A DNA stretch of 64,000 bases, taken from NCBI GenBank assembly GCA_020026395.1, contig JAHHQM010000005.1, positions 1 to 64,000 on the forward strand, given 5' to 3'. Positions 52,353 to 61,301 of the stretch are shown piece after piece (within the stretch, counting starts at the first letter, position 1; each line of letters opens with the position of its first letter). Origin of the DNA: Alistipes sp. (GTDB lineage Bacteria; Bacteroidota; Bacteroidia; Bacteroidales; Rikenellaceae). Position numbers and translations under genes: made by a program. The notes beneath the pieces are model-generated. The model did not search any database and was not told the origin of the DNA. It saw only the letters and a program-made list of their open reading frames with translations.

Positions 52353-52733
52353 TTATTTACCTGCTTTGGGGCGTTTAGCACCGTACTTCGAACGACGCTG
52401 ACGACGACCGTCAACACCTGCCGAGTCGAGGGCACCACGAACCAAGTGGTAACGTACACCGGGGAGGTCCTTCACACGACCGCCACGAACAAGTACGATA
52501 GAGTGCTCCTGCAAGTTGTGGCCTTCTCCGGGGATATAGGCGTTGACCTCCTTGCCATTGGTCAATCTCACACGTGCCACCTTACGCATAGCCGAGTTAG
52601 GCTTTTTCGGGGTCGTAGTGTACACACGGGTACATACGCCACGGCGCTGCGGACACGCGGCCAGTGCGGGCGATTTCGAGTTGTACTCGACCGACACACG
52701 ACCGTTTCTCACTAACTGTTGAATAGTTGGCAT
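52353..52733 (-). CDS. rpsL: 30S ribosomal protein S12
   Basis: The 126-residue uS12 is first in the cluster. It has the decoding loop TTPKKPNSAMRKVARVRLTNG and the PGVRYHLVRGALDSAGV block. The streptomycin-target lysine (in TPKKPNSA) is Lys, the sensitive state. It has a short Lys-rich C-terminus. Confidence 0.98.
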   Translation of the reverse strand: MPTIQQLVRNGRVSVEYNSKSPALAACPQRRGVCTRVYTTTPKKPNSAMRKVARVRLTNGKEVNAYIPGEGHNLQEHSIVLVRGGRVKDLPGVRYHLVRGALDSAGVDGRRQRRSKYGAKRPKAGK

Positions 52734-52793
52734 TTCTTAAACTGTCCTTTAAAATTTGTTAAAAAATCTATCTCCATTGTCCAAAATGGACTG

Positions 52794-52823
52794 CAAAGAT
52801 ACGCATTTTTTTTGAATAACAAC
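52794..52823 (-). promoter_or_regulatory. Candidate promoter of the str-S10-spc-alpha cluster
   Basis: On the minus strand TATCTTTG (52794-52801) lies 60 bases before rpsL; a -33-like GTTG is 18 bases upstream (52820-52823). It is the only good -7 box in front of rpsL. The stretch 52824-53204 between it and the leuS box is AT-rich and holds no gene. Confidence 0.55.
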
Positions 52824-53204
52824 AGTTTACGGCGTCTTTTTTGCGATTTTCGGGGTGTTTTCGCCGTTTTACGATTCTTTTTGCTTATACGTTTCTCCAT
52901 ATTATAAGCTTTCATTTATACTAAAAATCGGCAACCATTCATTATCAGCGAGTTGCAAACGACCGCACTCACCAAGACCATAAACCGACTTTTCGAGGCT
53001 TACGGGGGAGCTATCTGCGCGAATCTCAACACATAATAATATAATTTGTGAGATTTCCAAATTTTTATTCCGCCCCGTCGGTTTTCGCCCTTTTCGGGGG
53101 TGATTTCCCGACTTCGGGGAGCGGAATCGGAGGTTTTGCGAAAGTTTTTAGCCGCAGATCGGTAAGAAGGTCACCTTTTATATAAAAAAGCGAAAAACTT
53201 TCGC

Positions 53205-53212
53205 TATTTTTG
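53205..53212 (+). promoter_or_regulatory. Candidate -7 box of leuS
   Basis: TATTTTTG matches TAnnTTTG, 74 bases before the leuS start. No clear -33 TTTG is seen at the right distance. Confidence 0.4.
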
Positions 53213-53286
53213 CAGATCCGTGCCCGCACCGACCCCCGAAAACCGATGCGTGCGCCCCGAAAAGACAACAACATAAATACGATAAA

Positions 53287-56043
53287 ATGGAATACAACTT
53301 TAAGGAGATTGAGGCCAAATGGCAGCAAAACTGGAAAGACCGCAAGACCTACAAAGTCGAGGTTGATCCGTCGCGTCCCAAGTTCTATGTCTTGGACATG
53401 TTCCCCTATCCGTCGGGAGCGGGACTTCACGTGGGACACCCGCTGGGCTACATCGCCTCGGACATCTATTCGCGTTACAAACGCCAGAAGGGATTCAACG
53501 TGCTTCACCCGATGGGCTACGATGCGTTCGGACTTCCCGCCGAGCAGTACGCCATCCAGACGGGACAGCACCCCGCAGTGACCACCGAGCGCAACATTGC
53601 GCGTTACCGCGAGCAGTTGGACAAGATCGGATTCTCGTTCGACTGGGATCGTGAGGTACGCACGTGCGACCCGGCCTACTACAAATGGACGCAGTGGGCA
53701 TTCCTTAAGATGTTCTCTCATTATTACGACAACACGCTTCAGAAGGCCACCCCCATCGAAACCCTGATTGCCCGTTTCGAGAAACAGGGTACCGAGGGTC
53801 TTGATGCGGCCTGCACCACCGAGATGCACTTCACGGCCGACGAGTGGAAGTCGTGGGACGAGAAACGCCGCGAGCAGGTACTCCAGAACTACCGTCTGGC
53901 GTTCCGTGCCGACACGATGGTGAACTGGTGTCCGAAACTCGGCACGGTTCTGGCCAACGACGAGGTACGCGACGGACTGTCGGTACGCGGCGGGTTCCCC
54001 GTGGAACAAAAGCGCATGAAACAATGGTTGCTCCGCGTGACGGCCTATGCACAGCGCATGCTGGACGGTCTGGACAAGTTGGAGTGGAGCGATTCGCTGA
54101 AGGAGATCCAGCGCAACTGGATCGGCCGTTCGGAGGGTGCGCAGGTATTCTTCGACATCAAGGGTTCGGATCGCAAACTCGAGATCTTCACCACCCGTCC
54201 CGACACGATTTTCGGTGTGACGTTCATGGTGATCGCCCCCGAGCATCAGTGGGCACGCGATCTGGCTGCCGCCGAGAACAAAACGGCCGTCGAGGAGTAT
54301 ATCGCACAGGCCGGCAAGCGCTCCGAGCGTGAGCGTATGGCCGACGCACACACCGTCAGCGGTGTCAATACGGGATCGTTCGCCATCAACCCCTTCACGG
54401 GTCGTGAGATTCCGATCTACATTTCGGATTACGTTCTGGCGGGTTACGGTACGGGCGCCATCATGGCCGTTCCGGCACACGACTCGCGCGACTACGCCTT
54501 TGCCAAGCACTTCGGACTGAAGATCATCCCCGTCATCGAGGGCGGCAATTCGGGCGAAGGTTCGTACGACGCCAAGGAGGGCAAGATCATCAATTCGGAC
54601 TTCCTGAACGGCATGGATGTCGTCGATTCGATCCAGCTGATGTTCAAGGAGGTCGAGAAGCGCGGTCTGGGCAAGAAGATCATCAACTACCGCCTGCGCG
54701 ATGCGATTTTCTCGCGTCAGCGCTATTGGGGCGAGCCTTTCCCCGTCTACTACAAGGACGACACGGCTTATCCCCTGAAGGAGGAGCAGCTGCCCCTGCA
54801 ACTGCCCGAAATCAAAAACTACGGCCCGACTGAAGAGGGTGAACCGCCCTTGGCACGTGCCGAGAATTGGAACACGGCGGAGGGTTATCCCTACGAGCTT
54901 TCGACGATGCCTGGTTTTGCGGGTTCGTCGGCCTACTACCTGCGCTATATGGATCCCCACAACGCCGAAGGCCTCGTATCGAAGGAGGCCGACGAATACT
55001 GGCGTTCGGTCGATTTGTATGTGGGCGGTATCGAGCACGCCACGGGCCACCTGATGTACTCGCGTTTCTGGAATATGTTCCTCTACGATCTGGGTTACGT
55101 CTGCGAGCAGGAGCCGTTCCGCAAACTCGTCAATCAGGGTATGATCCAGGGGCGTTCGAACTTCGTCTATCGTGTTGTCGGCTCGAACAAATTCGTGTCG
55201 CTCGGTCTTCGTGACCAGTACGAGACGCAGGAGATCCACGTAGATGTCAATATCGTCAAGAACGACATCCTCGACACCGAGGCCTTCAAACGCTGGATGC
55301 CCGACTTCCACAACGCCGAATTCATCCTCGAGGACGGAAAATACGTCTGCGGATGGGCAATCGAGAAGATGTCGAAGTCGATGTTCAATGTCGTGAATCC
55401 CGATTATATTGTCGATAACTACGGTGCCGACACCCTGCGTATGTACGAGATGTTCCTCGGCCCGCTGGAGCAGTCGAAACCCTGGGATACGAACGGTATC
55501 GACGGCGTCCACAAGTTCCTGAAACGCCTGTGGCGTCTGTTCTTCGACCGCGAGGGCAATTTCCGCGTATCGGACGAGAAGCCGACCAACGAGGAGTTGC
55601 GCACGCTGCACAAGACCATCAAGAAGGTGACCGAAGACATCGAGAACTTCTCGTTCAACACGTCGGTTGCCGCCTTCATGATCTGCCTGAACGAGCTGGG
55701 CGACTGCTCGAAACGTGAGGTACTCGAACCGCTCGTCCGCCTGCTTGCGCCGTTTGCTCCGCACATCTGCGAGGAGTTGTGGCACCTGCTGGGTCACGAG
55801 GATACGGTTTGTGCGGCCGAATACCCCGCTTTTGAGGCCAAACACCTCGAGTTGCAGTCGATCATCTACCCCGTATCGATCAACGGTAAAATGCGCTTCA
55901 AGAAGGAGTATCCCGCCACGGCCACTCCCGCCGAGATCCAGGCCGATGTGGTGACCCTGCCCGAGGCTCAGAAATGGACGGAAGGCAAGACCCCCAAGAA
56001 GGTCATCGTCGTCCCGAAGAAGATCATCAACATCGTGATTTAA
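53287..56043 (+). CDS. leuS: Leucyl-tRNA synthetase
   Basis: The 918-residue class I synthetase charges tRNA-Leu. The HIGH-type motif is in FPYPSGAGLHVGHPLGY (about 38-54), the editing domain (CP1) spans about 215-460 with TTRPDTIFGVTFM, and the KMSKS motif is intact (EKMSKSMFNVVNPD). It is longer than E. coli LeuS (860 residues) through insertions in the catalytic part, as in other Bacteroidetes. It stands alone on the + strand. Confidence 0.97.
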   Translation: MEYNFKEIEAKWQQNWKDRKTYKVEVDPSRPKFYVLDMFPYPSGAGLHVGHPLGYIASDIYSRYKRQKGFNVLHPMGYDAFGLPAEQYAIQTGQHPAVTTERNIARYREQLDKIGFSFDWDREVRTCDPAYYKWTQWAFLKMFSHYYDNTLQKATPIETLIARFEKQGTEGLDAACTTEMHFTADEWKSWDEKRREQVLQNYRLAFRADTMVNWCPKLGTVLANDEVRDGLSVRGGFPVEQKRMKQWLLRVTAYAQRMLDGLDKLEWSDSLKEIQRNWIGRSEGAQVFFDIKGSDRKLEIFTTRPDTIFGVTFMVIAPEHQWARDLAAAENKTAVEEYIAQAGKRSERERMADAHTVSGVNTGSFAINPFTGREIPIYISDYVLAGYGTGAIMAVPAHDSRDYAFAKHFGLKIIPVIEGGNSGEGSYDAKEGKIINSDFLNGMDVVDSIQLMFKEVEKRGLGKKIINYRLRDAIFSRQRYWGEPFPVYYKDDTAYPLKEEQLPLQLPEIKNYGPTEEGEPPLARAENWNTAEGYPYELSTMPGFAGSSAYYLRYMDPHNAEGLVSKEADEYWRSVDLYVGGIEHATGHLMYSRFWNMFLYDLGYVCEQEPFRKLVNQGMIQGRSNFVYRVVGSNKFVSLGLRDQYETQEIHVDVNIVKNDILDTEAFKRWMPDFHNAEFILEDGKYVCGWAIEKMSKSMFNVVNPDYIVDNYGADTLRMYEMFLGPLEQSKPWDTNGIDGVHKFLKRLWRLFFDREGNFRVSDEKPTNEELRTLHKTIKKVTEDIENFSFNTSVAAFMICLNELGDCSKREVLEPLVRLLAPFAPHICEELWHLLGHEDTVCAAEYPAFEAKHLELQSIIYPVSINGKMRFKKEYPATATPAEIQADVVTLPEAQKWTEGKTPKKVIVVPKKIINIVI

Positions 56044-56061
56044 TTCCGCTTTAGAATAAGC

Positions 56062-56101
56062 AAAACCGCCCGCTCTCCGCCAATGGGGAGCGGGCGGTTT
56101 T
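56062..56101 (+). terminator. Terminator of leuS
   Basis: A 17-bp GC-rich stem (56062-56078 with 56085-56101, one G-U) lies 19 bases after leuS. The T-run is only four bases and is part of the stem. Confidence 0.8.
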
Positions 56102-56119
56102 CGTTTGTCCCACCCACAA

Positions 56120-56154
56120 AAAAAATCCCCCGAAACCGCTTCGGGGGATTTTTT
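56120..56154. terminator. Bidirectional terminator between leuS and def
   Basis: A perfect 15-bp stem (56120-56134 with 56140-56154) begins with A6 and ends with T6. It is 17 bases beyond the def stop and so ends the minus-strand unit. Confidence 0.9.
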
Positions 56155-56170
56155 ATAAGAAGAAAAGGGC

Positions 56171-56719
56171 TTATCGACGGGTCTTGTAACCGCAACGATA
56201 TTTGCCTTTGGCCAGATTCTGCAATTTACCGCGCAACATGTTGCGACGAATCGGAGCGACACGATCCGTGAAGACGATGCCCTCCAAGTGGTCGTATTCG
56301 TGCTGCAAAACCCAGGCTTTCAGACCCGTAAACTCCTCGTCATGCTCCTGAAAATCGACATCGAGGTAACGCATACGGATCGCCAGCGAGCGCTGTACGT
56401 TGGCGTTGATGCCGGGCAGCGACAGGCAGCCTTCGGAGTAGGTTTTGGTCTCTTCCGAGCGCTCATAGATCTCGGGGTTGATGAATGCGCGTTTGTAGTC
56501 GGCACACGAGGGATCCTCCTCGGCCCACGGCGTGCAGTCCACGACAAACAGGCGGATGTCCTTACCGATCTGCGGAGCAGCCAGACCGACGCCCTCGGCC
56601 TCGGCCATCGTGAGCATCATGTCATCGACGAGTTGTTTCACGTCACCGTATTCGGGCGTGATCTCCACGCAGTGTTTGCGCAGCACCTCGTCACCATAAA
56701 CAACAATGGGATATATCAT
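56171..56719 (-). CDS. def: Peptide deformylase
   Basis: The 182-residue metalloenzyme removes the formyl group from new proteins. All three motifs are present: GVGLAAPQIG, EGCLSLPG with the metal Cys, and QHEYDHLEG with the two metal His and the catalytic Glu. Length is normal. It follows ruvX on the same strand after 72 bases. Confidence 0.96.
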   Translation of the reverse strand: MIYPIVVYGDEVLRKHCVEITPEYGDVKQLVDDMMLTMAEAEGVGLAAPQIGKDIRLFVVDCTPWAEEDPSCADYKRAFINPEIYERSEETKTYSEGCLSLPGINANVQRSLAIRMRYLDVDFQEHDEEFTGLKAWVLQHEYDHLEGIVFTDRVAPIRRNMLRGKLQNLAKGKYRCGYKTRR

Positions 56720-56791
56720 AATCTTAAATCTTTAAATTCCACGGGACAAAGTTACGGAAAATTCTCCGTAACGCGAAACATTCCCCCGCGC

Positions 56792-57217
56792 CTACCGCGA
56801 AACCGACTCCATATAGCCTTGCAGGATGATCGTGGCGGAGATCTTGTCCACCAGCGCCCGATCACGACGTGCCATCTTGCCGATACCGCTTGCCAGCATC
56901 GTCTGATGGGCGATGACCGACGTCAGACGCTCGTCGTAGAAGGCGATCTCCTTGTCGGGGAACGCCCGGCGGAGACGTGCGGCCAGCGGCTCGATAAAAC
57001 GCCACGTATCCGATGGCGTGTTGTCCATCTTCGAGGGTTTTCCCAACACAATGGTCGAGACATCCTCCTTTTGGCAGTAAGCCGCAAGCCAGCGTTCAAG
57101 CTCCTTGGTCGGAACGGTCTCGAGGCCGTTCGCTATAATGCGCAGGGGATCGCTCACTGCGATCCCCGTGCGTTTCGTTCCATAGTCTATTGCAAGAATT
57201 CTTCCCACAATCAGCAT
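56792..57217 (-). CDS. ruvX: Putative pre-16S rRNA nuclease YqgF/RuvX
   Basis: The 141-residue RNase H-fold protein (YqgF) has the first acidic motif in ILAIDYGTKRTGIAVSD and the later FYDERLTSVIA, with the C-terminal DKISATIILQGYM. In E. coli it matures the 16S rRNA 5' end; a Holliday-junction role was proposed first. It lies between the glycyl-tRNA synthetase gene and def. Confidence 0.93.
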   Translation of the reverse strand: MLIVGRILAIDYGTKRTGIAVSDPLRIIANGLETVPTKELERWLAAYCQKEDVSTIVLGKPSKMDNTPSDTWRFIEPLAARLRRAFPDKEIAFYDERLTSVIAHQTMLASGIGKMARRDRALVDKISATIILQGYMESVSR

Positions 57218-57262
57218 ATAGTTCCGGTCGGTCGCACGACAAAGTCGCCCGCCGCCTTGTGT

Positions 57263-58804
57263 TTACAAATGAAGTTTCTTGTAGAGCTTACGATACGAGC
57301 ACTCCTCCTCGACCATGTGGTAGAGCTGGTCGATGGCAACGCGCTCCTGCTCCATCGTGTCGCGGTGACGCACCGTAACGGTGTTGTCCTCCAACGTCTG
57401 ACCATCGACCGTGATGCAGAACGGCGTACCGATTGCATCCTGACGACGGTAACGCTTGCCGACCGAATCCTTCTCGTCGTAAACGATGTTGAAGTCGTAT
57501 TTGAGCAGATCGACGATCTCCTGAGCCTTCTCGGGCATGCCGTCCTTCTTCACGAGGGGCAGAACGGCAGCCTTGACGGGAGCCAGACAAGCCGGCAGAC
57601 GCAATACCACGCGGGTATCCTTCTCCAGCTGCTCCTCGGTGTAAGCGGCCGACATAACTTGCAGGAACATACGATCCAGACCGATCGAAGTCTCTACGAC
57701 ATAAGGTACGTAGCTTTCGCCCGTTTCGGGATCAAAGTACTGAATCTTCTTGCCGGAGAATTTCTGGTGGCTGCCCAGGTCGAAATCCGTACGCGAATGC
57801 ACACCCTCGACCTCCTTGAAACCGAACGGGAACTTGTACTCGATGTCGGTTGCGGCGTTGGCGTAGTGAGCCAGTTTGTCGTGATCGTGGAACTGGTAGT
57901 TCTCGTCACCGAATCCCAGGGCACGGTGCCAGGCCATACGGCGCTCTTTCCATGTGTTCCACCACTCCATCTCGGTGCCGGGGCGTACGAAGAACTGCAT
58001 CTCCATCTGCTCGAACTCGCGCATACGGAAGATGAACTGACGCGCCACGATCTCGTTACGGAAAGCCTTACCGATCTGTGCGATACCGAACGGCAGTTTC
58101 ATACGGCCGGTCTTCTGCACATTGAGGAAGTTCACGAAAATACCCTGTGCGGTCTCGGGACGCAGGTAGATGGTGTTGGTGGCATCGGCCGTCGAACCCA
58201 TCTGCGTCGAGAACATCAGGTTGAACTGACGTACCTCCGTCCAGTTGCGCGTACCCGAAATCGGACATACAATCTCGCAATCGATGATGATCTGACGAAG
58301 CTCGTTCAGATCGTTGTCGTTCAACGCTTTAGTGAAACGGGCGTGAATCTCGTCGCGGTGCTTTGCGGTCTCTACGACACGGGGCGAGGTGGCACGATAT
58401 TGAGCCTCATCGAACTTTTCGCCGAAACGCTTGCGGGCCTTCTCGACCTCCTTCTCGATTTTCTCGTCCTGCCTGGCCATCCAATCCTCGACCAATACGT
58501 CGGCACGGTAACGCTTCTTCGAATCCTTGTTGTCGATCAGAGGATCGTTGAATGCGCTGAGGTGACCCGAAGCCTCCCATGTTTTGGGGTGCATGAAGAT
58601 TGCGGCATCCAGACCGACGATGTTCTCGTGGAGTTTCACCATCGAATCCCACCAGTAGCGTTTGATGTTGTTCTTGAGTTCAACACCGTTTTGGCCGTAA
58701 TCGTACACGGCACCAAGACCATCGTAGATTTCACTCGAAGGGAATACGAATCCGTACTCCTTGCAGTGTGCGACCAGTTTCTTAAAAAGTTCTTCCTGAG
58801 TCAT
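57263..58804 (-). CDS. glyQS: Glycyl-tRNA synthetase (alpha2 type)
   Basis: The 513-residue class II synthetase is of the dimeric type found in eukaryotes, archaea and some bacteria. I start it at ATG 58804 (MTQEELFKKLVAHCKEYGF); the frame stays open to 58852 and would add 16 residues of poor quality. Motif 1-3 blocks are visible: GLGAVYDYGQNGVELKNN, YLRPETAQGIFVNF, FRNEIVARQFIFRMREFEQMEMQFF and VVETSIGLDRMFL. The C-terminal anticodon-binding domain starts near residue 410. Upstream lies a TATCTTTG box on the minus strand. Confidence 0.96.
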   Translation of the reverse strand: MTQEELFKKLVAHCKEYGFVFPSSEIYDGLGAVYDYGQNGVELKNNIKRYWWDSMVKLHENIVGLDAAIFMHPKTWEASGHLSAFNDPLIDNKDSKKRYRADVLVEDWMARQDEKIEKEVEKARKRFGEKFDEAQYRATSPRVVETAKHRDEIHARFTKALNDNDLNELRQIIIDCEIVCPISGTRNWTEVRQFNLMFSTQMGSTADATNTIYLRPETAQGIFVNFLNVQKTGRMKLPFGIAQIGKAFRNEIVARQFIFRMREFEQMEMQFFVRPGTEMEWWNTWKERRMAWHRALGFGDENYQFHDHDKLAHYANAATDIEYKFPFGFKEVEGVHSRTDFDLGSHQKFSGKKIQYFDPETGESYVPYVVETSIGLDRMFLQVMSAAYTEEQLEKDTRVVLRLPACLAPVKAAVLPLVKKDGMPEKAQEIVDLLKYDFNIVYDEKDSVGKRYRRQDAIGTPFCITVDGQTLEDNTVTVRHRDTMEQERVAIDQLYHMVEEECSYRKLYKKLHL

Positions 58805-58841
58805 TGATATTGTGTTTATTAGTTTTTTGCTCTTGAAAAGG

Positions 58842-58872
58842 CAAAGATACAAATAAATGAGGGATTGTAAAA
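58842..58872 (-). promoter_or_regulatory. Candidate promoter of glyQS-ruvX-def
   Basis: The minus strand reads TATCTTTG at 58842-58849 with TTTT 19 bases upstream (58869-58872). It is 37 bases before the chosen glyQS start, which supports that start over the one at 58852. Confidence 0.6.
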
Positions 58873-58911
58873 CGATACGGGCAGAAAATTCGCTCCCGAC
58901 ACCCGCATTCG

Positions 58912-60093
58912 CTATTCGGCATAGATGAGGTACTTTTTCCGCAGCACTTTGTAGCGCTCCACCTCGTCCGTCCAGCGGGCGCGAATCTCCCTTTCGGTTG
59001 CCCCCCTAAGGATCATCTCGCGGACATAACCCACGCCCACCAGCTTTTCGAACATCGGCGTAAAGAACCTCTCGCCAATACCCATCGCCCGATAGGCATC
59101 CATCAGATATTTCAGCGTGAAACCCACCTTGCGGGCTTCCCCCAACTCCATGCGGCTGAAATCCAACCCGCGACACACCTCCCCCTCGAGGACGGGATGC
59201 TTTGCCCCCGCACGCGACACGGGCGTGAACAGGTGCTCATACCCCTCCGACGCCTTCAGCCGCGGATGGCCGAAACACTCGAACGGACGGGGCGTACCGC
59301 GCCCCACACTCAAGGGCGTACCCTCAAACAGACAAAGCGATGCATAGAGGTAAATCGCACGCTGGGTTTTCAGATTGGGCGACGGCGCAACGGGCAACAC
59401 ATACTCCGTCGCGTGGGTGTAATTGCGACACCCCACCACCGTCAGTTTGAAGGGTTTCACCCACCCTTCGCCCTTGGCCATCAGGGCGATTTCGCCCATC
59501 GTAAGGCCGTGCAGCACGGGAATGGGCAGTGCGCCGACTCCCGACTTGTATTTCATGTCCAACACGGGGCCGTCAATGTGGTTGCCGTTGGGATTGGGGC
59601 GGTCGAGGACGATCACCTCCTGCCCGAAATCGGCAGCCGCCTCCGCCAGACGCAACATCGAGATGTAATAGGTGTAGAACCGAAGCCCCACATCCTGCAA
59701 ATCGACCACCAGCACCTCGAAACTCCGCATCACCTCGTCCGAAGGACGGTGCGCCCGCCCGTTGTAGAGCGAGAGGATCGGAATCCCCGTGGCGGAATCG
59801 ACCGAATTGCGTACCGTTTCGCCCGCATCGGCCGTACCGCGGAATCCGTGTTCGGGCGAGAAGATGCCCCGAATGTCGAATCCGCGCTGGTGCAGCAGAT
59901 CGACCAGATGGGTCTCCCGCCCCCCGAACCGCACCACCGAAGTGCGGTTACACAGGAGTGCCACCCGCCGTCCCCGCAGTAAGGGAAAGTAGGTGGTCGT
60001 GTCGGCCATACCGACCTCGACCCCGGCAGGCTCGCCTGCCAAGGCCGTCCACACCGCGCCCAAAAGGACGATCAGACACAAAATCCGTTTCAT
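58912..60093 (-). CDS. NamZ-like exo-beta-N-acetylmuramidase (DUF1343)
   Basis: The 393-residue protein has a signal peptide (MKRILCLIVLLGAVWTALAG) and a full DUF1343 domain; the founding member NamZ cleaves terminal MurNAc from peptidoglycan fragments in recycling. Family blocks include RVALLCNRTSVV, FSPEHGFRGTADAG, LVVDLQDVGLRFYTYYISM, VLDRPNPNGNHIDGP and the SVGRGTPRPFECFG block. The enzymatic role is by homology. It starts 1 base after prfB and ends the minus-strand unit; no terminator is visible before the promoter region of glyQS. Confidence 0.88.
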   Translation of the reverse strand: MKRILCLIVLLGAVWTALAGEPAGVEVGMADTTTYFPLLRGRRVALLCNRTSVVRFGGRETHLVDLLHQRGFDIRGIFSPEHGFRGTADAGETVRNSVDSATGIPILSLYNGRAHRPSDEVMRSFEVLVVDLQDVGLRFYTYYISMLRLAEAAADFGQEVIVLDRPNPNGNHIDGPVLDMKYKSGVGALPIPVLHGLTMGEIALMAKGEGWVKPFKLTVVGCRNYTHATEYVLPVAPSPNLKTQRAIYLYASLCLFEGTPLSVGRGTPRPFECFGHPRLKASEGYEHLFTPVSRAGAKHPVLEGEVCRGLDFSRMELGEARKVGFTLKYLMDAYRAMGIGERFFTPMFEKLVGVGYVREMILRGATEREIRARWTDEVERYKVLRKKYLIYAE

Positions 60094-60094
60094 G

Positions 60095-61204
60095 TTATTT
60101 TCCTCCGAATTCCATCAGATAACCCTTGATGAAGGCGTCGATGTCGCCATCCATCACGGCCTCCACGTTGGAGGTCTGCACGCCCGTGCGGTGATCCTTC
60201 ACGCGGCGGTCGTCGAAGACATACGAGCGGATCTGCGAACCCCACTCGATCTTCTTTTTGGTGGCCTCCAGCGCCTGCTGCGTGGCCATACGCTTGTCCA
60301 ACTCGCGCTGGTAGAGTTTGCTCTTCAGCAGTCGCATGGCATTTTCGCGGTTCATCAGCTGCGAACGGGTCTCCATGTTCTCGATCAGGAACTCGACGGG
60401 TTCGCCCGTATCGGCATCTTTGCCGTGGTAGTGCAGACGCACGGCCGTCTCGACCTTATTGACGTTCTGACCACCCGCACCCGACGAACGGAACGTATCC
60501 CACTCGATGTCCGACGGATTGACCGTGATCTCGATCGAATCGTCCACCGCGGGCGACACAAACACCGACGCAAAGGTCGTCTGACGCTTGTTGTTGGCAT
60601 TGAACGGCGACAGGCGCACCATACGATGCACACCGTTTTCGCTTTTGAGGTATCCGTAGGCATATTCGCCCTCGAACTCCATCGTACACGACTTGACGCC
60701 CACCTCGTCGCCCGCCTGATAGTCGAGCATACGGATTTTGTAGCCGTGTTTCTCGCCCCAACGCGTATACATACGCAGCAGCATCGACGCCCAGTCCAGC
60801 GCCTCCGTACCGCCTGCACCCGCATTGATATCGACAATCGCACCGAGGTGATCCTCCTCGCCGCGCAACATATTCTTAAGTTCGAGGTTCTCGACCGCCT
60901 CAACGGCACGGGCATACTGCTCGTCCATCTCCTCTTCGGTGACCACGCCCTCCTTCATAAAGTCGGGCATCAGCGAAAGATCCTCCACCTGACGGCGCAC
61001 CGTGTCGTATGCCTCGATCCATGCCTTGATTTCGGCCACCTTGCGCAGTTGTTCGCGTGCCGCATCGGGATTCTCCCAGAAATCGGGTTCCTGGGTCTTC
61101 TCCTCCTCGTTCTGGAGGTCGATACGTTTCTGGTCGATGCCCAGACAACGCTCCAAAGCCTCGCGACGCGTTTCGAGATCCTTGATCTGATCTGCAAGTA
61201 CCAT
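60095..61204 (-). CDS. prfB: Peptide chain release factor 2
   Basis: The 369-residue factor ends translation at UGA and UAA. The tripeptide anticodon SPF is in VRLSPFNANN and the GGQ motif in SSGAGGQNVNKVETAVR. Many bacteria encode RF2 with a programmed +1 frameshift near codon 25 (CUUUGAC). Here the same place (ERCLGIDQKR) reads through without a stop, so autoregulation by frameshift is absent. namZ-like follows after 1 base. Confidence 0.96.
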   Translation of the reverse strand: MVLADQIKDLETRREALERCLGIDQKRIDLQNEEEKTQEPDFWENPDAAREQLRKVAEIKAWIEAYDTVRRQVEDLSLMPDFMKEGVVTEEEMDEQYARAVEAVENLELKNMLRGEEDHLGAIVDINAGAGGTEALDWASMLLRMYTRWGEKHGYKIRMLDYQAGDEVGVKSCTMEFEGEYAYGYLKSENGVHRMVRLSPFNANNKRQTTFASVFVSPAVDDSIEITVNPSDIEWDTFRSSGAGGQNVNKVETAVRLHYHGKDADTGEPVEFLIENMETRSQLMNRENAMRLLKSKLYQRELDKRMATQQALEATKKKIEWGSQIRSYVFDDRRVKDHRTGVQTSNVEAVMDGDIDAFIKGYLMEFGGK

Positions 61205-61301
61205 ATTTTCTCTTTTCGGTTAATCTTTAAACAAAGCGACCGCCACCTTCCGAACCTCGTCGGATGGTTGTGCGGTCGCATAACTCATCGGGGAGCAATC
61301 C

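Noticed and set aside
53065..56262. 1,065-codon minus-strand open frame opposite leuS
   Set aside because: It is the mirror of leuS codons; no start context, no domain, and it crosses the leuS promoter, terminators and part of def.
56288..58807. 839-codon + strand open frame opposite def, ruvX and glyQS
   Set aside because: It spans three recognised genes and their spacers on the other strand and shows no domain.
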